Of a DNA stretch of 64,000 nt, positions 57,155-64,000 are shown piece after piece. Source of the DNA: Prinsepia uniflora (lineage: Eukaryota > Streptophyta > Magnoliopsida > Rosales > Rosaceae); the NCBI GenBank assembly GCA_032719365.1, contig CM064867.1, positions 42,433,651 through 42,497,650 of the forward strand, in the 5' to 3' direction. The notes under the pieces are model-generated. The model did not search any database and was not told where the DNA came from. It worked only from the letters and a program-made list of their open reading frames with translations. The number at the start of each line of letters is the position of its first letter. Within the stretch, counting starts at the first letter, position 1. The position numbers and the translations under genes were made by a program.

Positions 57155-59922
57155 TGACAAGACCCATCCCAATCCCCCCGGGATTAGTGCGGGATGACCC
57201 TGCTCCCGTCTGACACGAAGTGTCAGACAAGGGATATTTCCGACCTTTGCCCTCCCGGGCTATCAGAGTACGCCAGGATCCGGAGGAGGTATGTGATATC
57301 TCGGTCTCTGCTACAGTTCACAATCTGATGTCAACCTGAAGGGCAGTCAAAACATTAAAAGCTTTGAGTGGACAAAACAAGAGTTTATAAAAACATTTTA
57401 ACGAGAAGCCATTTGTACCCTTCACTAAAAAGCATGCATGCATTCGAAAACCATTTATCCAGAAAAACCATAATGAAATCAAGTACACGGGCCACTGCCC
57501 AAATCCATAAGGGACTCAGCCCAAATCAGAAGAAACGAACCAAACGAGCCACTGCCCAAAACCTGTGTAAACACACATCATATATCATATCATATAGCAT
57601 ACATTATATATACATATAATTCACACAACCAACCCTATCACGGTTTCCAAAGCTACGCGTGTGCTACCCAGGTCTCAATCCGAGTCTTCTCAAAGTCAAG
57701 ATCAATGTCCGCATACCACTGACCCTACCCGAGGTAATAGTAATCATAGCCTTCCTGAGAGTAAGGAACCCAACTGGGGGGTGACTCCACTCAGTCGGTG
57801 CTCCGTGACTACTCCGGGGTCCACCCAGGCCAACGACCCTCCCCGGAGGAGATAATAGAAGTAAAGGAAGGTATATGAATACATATATATACATAACATA
57901 AACATTCATTCCCGGTTCCTTTGAACCGTCATGATCCATAACATCCATAATAAGGGTTCATGCCGGTTCCCATAAACCATCATGAACCAGAATGACCTGA
58001 CAAAGGTTCACGCCGGTTCCCATAAACCGTCATGAACCACAATGACCTTTCCAGAGTACATGCCGGTTTCCATAAACCGTCATGAACTTAGAAATCCATC
58101 TTGGGTCCCTGACCCGAAATCATAAACAGTAAAAATAACTGGGTCTCGTGCCCGAACATAGGACATCAGCTGGGCACCGTGCCCGATATTTGAGTCATAT
58201 GCCCGAGACAAAACCAAATGGGTCTCATACCCGAGTTTATCCTTTTACAAATCCAAAAAATTTTCATTTAGACCAATAAAGAAATACAGACCCGTATAGA
58301 CACCGTATAGGGCCAAAACCTCGAAATACGTGCTTATACGTAGCCACATACAAATGAACCAATGGCATCATCAAACATGTAATAAAACATATAATAAACA
58401 TTTATGCATGCACCAATTTAGAAAACAAGGTCCACTCACAGACTGTCTGAGCTGCCGCCTCGATTTGCGTGCCATTCGGTTCCCCGAGCCGATCACCATT
58501 ACCGGGACTCCCAAACCTGTCCAAATCTTAATAGAAGGTTAATAACTACTTAATTAACCTCCCATCAAAGCCCCGTAATTTTCCCGAACTTTTAACTATT
58601 TTTAAGCCGACCCTAAACCTTCCGACACCTCGAAAACTATCAAAACGATGTCCGATTGACGCGAGACCAGTCCCAAAATCTTCGTTACATCGAATAGAAG
58701 ATTTCCCATGTTGAACAGTTCCCCAGAAACCCCACCACGCACTGCCACGCGCCGTCCAAGGCCCCTGTGCGTGGGCTCACGCGCCAGTGAACAGTGCATC
58801 GTCCTCAGCGATCGAAACGGGTCTGGCCGGTTCACTGGTTCTCCTGGACCGGCGTGACCGGTCCGGCCTGGTTCCTCCCTCAAATCTCGTCCGTTTTTTC
58901 CCATTTCAATTCTAAAAATCCTATTTGCTCCTTTCCAATCTATTCCAATTAGCCAAACTAATCAAAACTTCCTAAATCGATCCATAAAAATCACCCCCCA
59001 CGGTCCCTCTTTTTCCCGGCCACCTTCCAGCCTTCCTCCGCCGTGAACCACCCTCCAAACCATCCTAAAATGTCCCTAGCAACTCCCTAATCATCTCCCA
59101 ATCACCCAATACAGCCCATTAAGCATAAATCAAAAAATGGAAGAAATGCGGTCTAACCGGGTAGTTTGGTTCGAGTTCATGGCCGCCGTCCACGGCGGCG
59201 CCGTCCTGGCCGGCCACCATCATCCACTCTGTCCTCAACTCACTCTCTGCCTCTCATCCATGATCATAGGGTCAAGGGTAAGGATTTTGGGGAGAAATGG
59301 GATCGGGTTCAATTGGGTAAACATGGAGAAATGGGTGCACGGTTATATGGATGGATTCATGTATATGGAATGGTAGCCAGTGGATGGGTGACACTTGTCA
59401 CTCATCCATTGGTTGTTGAAAAGTAACTGGCCCCACTAAAGACAAACGGTCCTCGTAAAACGTGCCATCATGAATAGTACCTCGAAACTTCCGTGAACCG
59501 TAACTTCGCCGTCGAACGTCCAAATTCGACTTGTCGCCTATCTACGGATTCGTATCGTCCTTATCTACGTAACGGTCTTCGGCCCTCAGCCATCGGACCT
59601 CCTGGTCAAAAAGTCAACATTTGCCCCTTTTTAACCAAAATTACCAAAATGCCCCTAAACTTCCGAACGTCATAACTTCCTCCTCGAACGTCGGAATTGA
59701 ACGTGCACCTGTCTATGAACTCATGGCGTCACGAACTATGTCACGGTCATCGGTCAAAGTCCATTTGACCGCTCCGAACGAAAAGTCAACGTTTTGCCAC
59801 GACTAGGGGCAAAACGGTCATTTCGCATAGTTCGTCCGATTTCGCCCAACTAATCACGGATTAACCTCACTAATCGTGATTAGTCACTAATCTAATCTAG
59901 GAATTCGGGATGGGTCGTTACA
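57155..59922 (-). mobile_element. Solo LTR (2768 bp) inside the Cassandra interior
   Basis: It starts TGACAAGACCC and ends GGTCGTTACA. Flanks share AGGA (57151-57154 and 59923-59926). The Cassandra interior reads through when it is removed, matching the intact copy at 61040-61110. It is the same family as the LTRs of the 14813 LARD-like element. Landmarks are GTCCACTCACAG at 58430, ACCGGCGTGACCGG at 58848, the palindrome at 59382-59407, and the U3 duplication at 59505-59770. Confidence 0.85.
59382..59407. promoter_or_regulatory. Promoter palindrome, fourth copy
   Basis: GGATGGGTGACA, two bases, TGTCACTCATCC: the 17539 element with one unmatched change. It lies in the same place relative to the U3 blocks. 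Confidence 0.5.
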
Positions 59923-60106
59923 AGGACGCTAGGCCCTAAGGGGGGTGGATTGTACGACCCGTGTCTTGGTGGGAACAGTGAACAATCCCACATTAATGCG
60001 TGGGGGGGAATGGTCTAGGAAGGGAATGGTGGTGTGCCTTAAAGGTGTAGGCACACACCTATCTAGCACGAGGCCTTTTGGTAGCTCAGTGGCTTTGAGG
60101 TTGGTT

Positions 60107-60177
60107 GGAACTTCAAAGTTAAGCAAGTTGAGGTTGGTGCAATTCCATGATGGGTGACCCCCTAGGAAGTTGCACCA
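60107..60177 (+). other. 5S rRNA-like domain in the 3' LTR of the split Cassandra
   Basis: GGAACTTCAAAGTTAAGCAAG, GATGGGTGACC and TAGGAAGTTGCACC are present. Box A and box C cores are nearly intact, with one change in box A (GCG to GCA). Confidence 0.75.
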
Positions 60178-60871
60178 TGAGCTCCCAAAAACAAAACCGT
60201 GAGGGTGGGGAGGCCTAAAACGGATAATATCGTGCTAGATGAGTCGGTTCCTGACGGAGAGGGTCAAGTCCTGACACATGCAACTTGACACAGGCGATAT
60301 GTCAAAAATAGAGTTCGGATAAGTTTTTTTTTGGGTTTAAATAGTGAAAGGGCATTTTAGTAATTTTGGTCTAAAGAGTAATTTGGAATTTACACAAGGG
60401 ATAAGGTGATGTCGACACTTATCTAGACTTCTCTTGTTTCTTCCTTGAAGCGCTGACTTACCCTTGGGGAAATTATATAGATACACACATAGGTGAGGTG
60501 ATAAGTGTGTGATGAAATTTTGAAACAAAAACAAAGCCCACCCAAGAGCCCAAACAATGAAGGAAGAGAGATAGAGAGTTTGAGTAACTTGACAGAGAGG
60601 GAGAAAATATAAGCAGAAAGGAGAGCGAAGGGAAAGAAGGTGGAAGTGAAAAATGAGAGCTAAACAAGAACCCGAGATGAAAAAAAATTGAGTTTTGAGG
60701 GTACCATAGAGTTTTTATGTAAGACCTGTGTCCTAGAGGGAACGGTGAACAATGCCACATTCCTGTGAGGGGGAATGGTCTGGTACAGGATGGTGGTGTG
60801 CCTCAAAGGTGTAGGAACACACCTATCTAGCACTAGGCCTTTTGAGAGCTCAAGTGGCTTTGGGGGGGATT

Positions 60872-60939
60872 GGAACCTCAAAATTAAGCGAGTTGAGGCT
60901 GGTGCAATTCCATGATGGGTGACCCCCTAGGAAGTTGCA
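60872..60939 (+). other. 5S rRNA-like domain, first LTR of the intact Cassandra
   Basis: GGAACCTCAAAATTAAGCGAG, GATGGGTGACC and TAGGAAGTTGCACC. Box A has G to A (AAATTAAGCG); box C is intact. Confidence 0.8.
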
Positions 60940-61264
60940 CCATGAGCTCCCGAAAACAAAACCGTGAGGGCGAGACCCAAAGCGGACAATATGGTTCTAG
61001 ATGAGTTTGGTCCTGACCGAGGAGGGTCGGGTCCTGACGATTTGGTATCAGATCCAGACCTCGAGCAGGAAGTGTGCCAGCGAGGTCGCTGGGCCTTAAG
61101 AGGGGTGGATTGTAAGACCCGTGTCCTAGAGGGAACGGTGAATAATCCCAAATTCCTACGAGGGGGAATGGTCTGGAAGAGGATGGTGGTGTGCCTTAAA
61201 GGTGTAGGCACACACCTATCTAGCACTAGGCCTTTTGGGAGCTCAAGTGGCTTTGGGGGGGATT

Positions 61265-61332
61265 GGAACCCCAAAGTTAAGCGAGTTGAGGCTGGTGCAA
61301 TTCCATGATGGGTGACCCCTTAGGAAGTTGCA
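61265..61332 (+). other. 5S rRNA-like domain, second LTR of the intact Cassandra
   Basis: GGAACCCCAAAGTTAAGCGAG, GATGGGTGACC and TAGGAAGTTGCACC. Both the box A core AAGTTAAGCG and the box C core are intact here, so this is the best candidate of the four for RNA polymerase III recognition. Confidence 0.8.
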
Positions 61333-61671
61333 CCATGAACTCCCGAAATCAAAACTGTGAAGGCGAGACCCAAAGCAGACAATATGGTGCTAGATGAGTT
61401 GGGTCCTGACCGAGGAGGGTCAGGTCCTGACATTTTAGGCATGGGAATTCGAACAGAGCTTCCTAAACGTCCTTATGAGTTCTTTCAACCATAAGAAGCT
61501 ATTGGTTCAAAGTATTGGACGTTGAAACTTCATAGACAGCAAGTGCGACGGACGATCGAAATATTGGGAGATCTTAGACGAGTTTTGAGGTAATTTCTTA
61601 TGTTTTTAGCTCATATATCCTTTTTTGGGGGTAGTTTGTACGTGCAATGAGTGGAAAAGAATGACAGTTGA

Positions 61672-64000
61672 TGTAACGACCCGTTCTGGAAACCGGGATT
61701 AGATTAGTGGTTAATGACGGATTAGTGAAGTTAATCGGTGATTAGTAGCATGCTTTCGGACGGACGGTGCGAAATGACGATTATGCACCTAGAATTGGGG
61801 AAAAAGGTTGACTTTTGTTTGGACAGTCATATGGACTTTGACCAATGACTGTGACGTAGTTCGAAATGTCACGAGTTCATAGCAGGTGGCACGTCCGATT
61901 CCGACATCTGAGGATGAAGTTATGACGTTCGGAAGTTTGGGGGTATTTTGTTAAATTGGTTGAAATAGGGCAAATGGTTGACTTTTTAGACGACAAGTTA
62001 TTTTCAATCATTTCGAGAACCATTGAGTAGGACTCGATCCCTAGAGTACAACGACAGGCGGCACGCTGTCATCGGACGTCGGACGGTTTCGTTATAAGTC
62101 TAAACACGCGAGGGGAAAAATGGTCAATTGAAAATACATGGGTATTTTGGTCTTTTTGAGACATTGGGATCTGTGCCTAATTGGATCTGGACACATGGCT
62201 GATCTTGGAAGTGTTGCCCGCAGAGAACTGGACACTTGGCCCTCTCTAGAGGCTTGTGGAACCTCCCTGCCGCCTCACACCTCTTTTAAAATAGGAATGG
62301 GAGATATGTCGTGTGTTTTGAAACAGAGGAACAGAGTGGCTGATGTTGTGTGTGTGTGTGAACCGTGAGAAACAATACAATTCTCCTTAGTTGTGAGAAG
62401 TGTGTGAAAGAAATTGAGGGACTAGATGATAAGGTTGGTGCCACCGTGAAGACTGTCGTGGGTGGCGGTTCTGAACCAAGAAATCCTTTCAAATCGTGAA
62501 CATCAACTGACACAATCACCTTCAAACCTCACCTTTTGGCCATATCGTGTGAGGAGGGTTGGACAGGGGACTGAGACAAACGTGGTGGTGCCCACGGCAG
62601 TGAACGGTGACGGTGGTAAGTCCTGATTTTAGTGAACTGTTCAGTTGGACTTAGTAATGGTCAGTCACAATTTAGTGCTTATTGATTCGTTTTCTTAATT
62701 GGAACTGGTCTCTAGAGGTTACATAGGTTGTTTGGAGTCGAAAACCAATTAAATGGGAGGCTGAAACCATGAAAGCATGATGGAGGAAGAATGTTGTTTG
62801 AAGGTTGATCGGACAAGTATATAACAGATTCTAAATTCATGATTTAATTAGCTAGATTACTTTGAGAGATTAGGACGAAGCTAGTGGAATAAATGGGATT
62901 GAAAAAGATGGGAAAACAAGGGAGAACCGTGACTGCCGGTTCGGCTGGACCAGCCTGAACCAAACCGGTCTGGACCCGGTTCGGCGAGAGGTTGAAGATG
63001 AACAATGCCGGCGCGTGAGGCCCACATGCAACCCCTTCGGGAGGCACGTGAGAGCGTGTGGCACTTCTTTTTAGGAAAGTTCCAACATGACTTTTAAAGT
63101 ATTCAATGTAACGAACATTTTGGCACTGGTTTCGAGTCAATCGGACATCGTCTCTATATGTTTCAGGATGTCCGAAGGTTTTAGGGCTCATTTAAAAATA
63201 GTAAATAATTTGGGAAAATTACGGGGCTTTAGTATGAACATTGTGAAGTAGTTAGTGACCTTATTATGTGATTTGGACAGGTTCGGGAAAGCCGGTGATA
63301 GTGGATTGGCAGGGAACGACGTAAGTGCACGCGTATCGAGGCAACGACGTAACGGTCTATGAGTGGACTTTGCTTTCAAACTTATGATGCATGCATATAT
63401 GTTTTATATGTTTTCTATACGTGATTATATGATTATGACTATGAACTTTATGATTTATGATTTTGCACGTATTTTGAGATATTTACGAAAGTGCACGTTT
63501 TACGAGATACAATTTTCTGCTATGGTTTGATGATGGTTTTAATGATTTGATTCTGGGATTTGAAATATGATTTGATTTCAATGATTTACGGTGGATTTTG
63601 GTAAAGTGATTTTGGTCTTGAAGCCCTGTTCATGTGATTTTGATAAACGAGATTTTGGTTTTGGAATCAGATTTTGGACAGATGATTCTTGATTCGGTTT
63701 TGAAACTTAAAAAGGAAACTCTGGATTTGGGTTCGAGATGATGGTTCCGGATGCTAGCTTACGGAATCAGTATTGCGAATTTGGATATTTAAAGAGCCGG
63801 AAAAAGAAAAAAACGGCTGGATCTGGTTTTGAGTTTAAAGACTCGGTTGATTGGCGGGGGAGGGCCTTGGATTGATGTGTTTTGAGTTTAAAGACTCTGT
63901 ATACGTTTTGAGTTTAAAGACTCAGTTATTGTGATATCCCTCGAGCCCTATTGATTGTGTTTTGAGTTTAAAGACTCGTTGATATCCTGGGAAGGCCTGA
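61672..64000 (+). mobile_element. Plus-strand LTR, cut by the window end
   Basis: It starts TGTAACGACCCG, directly after GTTGA. It has the U3 duplication at 61850-62100, a TG microsatellite near 62347, a CCGGTTCGG and ACCGGTCTGGACCCGG region at 62935-62985, the GCGCGTGAGGCCC block at 63010-63060, and ATGAGTGGAC at 63359 (donor-like word with G to A). TGCATGCAT follows at 63389, then TTTAAAGACTC words from 63828 to the end. Confidence 0.85.

Larger units (their letters stand above)
56784..60276 (+). mobile_element. Cassandra TRIM, split by a solo LTR
   Basis: Cassandra elements are short non-autonomous LTR retrotransposons whose LTRs contain a 5S rRNA-like sequence. Here the LTRs are 56784-57107 and 59951-60276, each ending in CTGACA. 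The primer site TGGTATCAGAGC is at 57111-57122. The short interior is broken at 57154 and resumes at 59923, ending in a GGGGGGTGGAT purine tract. Host bases on the right include a 14-base filler, so the target duplication is unclear. Confidence 0.85.
60718..61432 (+). mobile_element. Complete Cassandra TRIM (715 bp)
   Basis: Two LTRs of 322 bases (60718-61039 and 61111-61432) flank a 71-base interior. A primer site (TGGTATCAGATC, one mismatch) lies at 61043-61054, and AAGAGGGGTGGAT forms the purine tract before the second LTR. TTTTA duplicates the target (60713-60717 and 61433-61437). It has no coding capacity, as expected of TRIMs, which borrow proteins from autonomous elements. Confidence 0.95.
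56608..61671 (+). mobile_element. Second copy of the 26911-type LTR, split by two Cassandra elements
   Basis: The LTR parts are 56608-56783, about 60277-60717 and 61433-61671. They match the first copy in order: TGTAACAGC, the GTTGACC block, TAGAGTTCGGATAAG, a TATA box at 60473, a GA-rich leader at 60560-60605 and GGCATGGGAATTCGAAC at 61437. It is cut at 61671 by another LTR, so the intron-like module is missing. Confidence 0.8.

Noticed and set aside
60872..61332. Genuine 5S rRNA genes
   Set aside because: Only the second half of 5S is recognisable, and it lies at the same place in all four short LTRs flanked by TRIM ends. It is the Cassandra 5S-like domain and not rDNA.

Overview
This is a stretch of plant nuclear DNA, from an angiosperm and probably a eudicot, made almost entirely of nested LTR retrotransposons. 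The evidence is long (1.9-3.5 kb) LTRs of the TGTAACGACCC...GGTCCTGTCA type, primer sites matching plant initiator-Met tRNA (TGGTATCAGAGC), Ty3/gypsy gag and pol remains, a Mutator-like element carrying a plant gene fragment, and Cassandra-type TRIMs whose LTRs contain a 5S rRNA-like domain. I see no intact host gene, no bacterial-style gene, no tRNA and no functional rRNA. All coding remains are pseudogenes.

The oldest layer is one plus-strand Athila-like Ty3/gypsy element. Its gag start (14612-14812), rest of gag (24569-25480), protease and RT linker (25917-26910), a scrap of RT (28865-28884), RT/RNase H/integrase (36909-38444), integrase end (53764-54343) and 3' region (54344-56150) lie scattered over more than 40 kb. 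At three sites the split frame closes exactly when the inserted element and one target-site copy are removed. The best case restores the integrase D-35-E spacing.

Layout: 1-2205, right part of a plus LTR. 2206-6221, leader and minus LTR joined head-to-head with a plus LTR, a palindrome of about 3.2 kb. 6316-14456, plus LTR remains, the second interrupted by a 1.7 kb Pack-MULE-like element with a DUF2828 gene fragment. 14813-24563, a complete minus-strand LARD-like element with two 3.3 kb LTRs and a non-coding interior. 24564-26910, Athila gag/protease. 26911-28859, solo LTR. 28885-36908, two LTRs in opposite orientation, the second holding another solo LTR. 36909-38444, Athila pol. 38445-53763, a solo LTR interrupted by a minus element (40882-53404), itself holding a plus element with a gag pseudogene (42753-48306) and a solo LTR (49077-51617). 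53764-56607, Athila pol end, 3' region and a second RT-linker copy. 56608-61671, an LTR containing two Cassandra elements, one split by a solo LTR. 61672-64000, the start of another plus LTR.

Across subfamilies that otherwise differ, the LTRs share one architecture: a U3 with a diverged tandem duplication of about 172 bp, a 24-26 bp perfect or near-perfect palindrome upstream of the leader, GC-rich ACCGGT and GCGCGTG blocks, and a 0.7-1.4 kb segment bounded by GTGAGTGGAC and GTCCACTCAC that closes with a splice-acceptor-like TTTTGCCCTCCAG. This conserved intron-like module is the least explained signal in the window.
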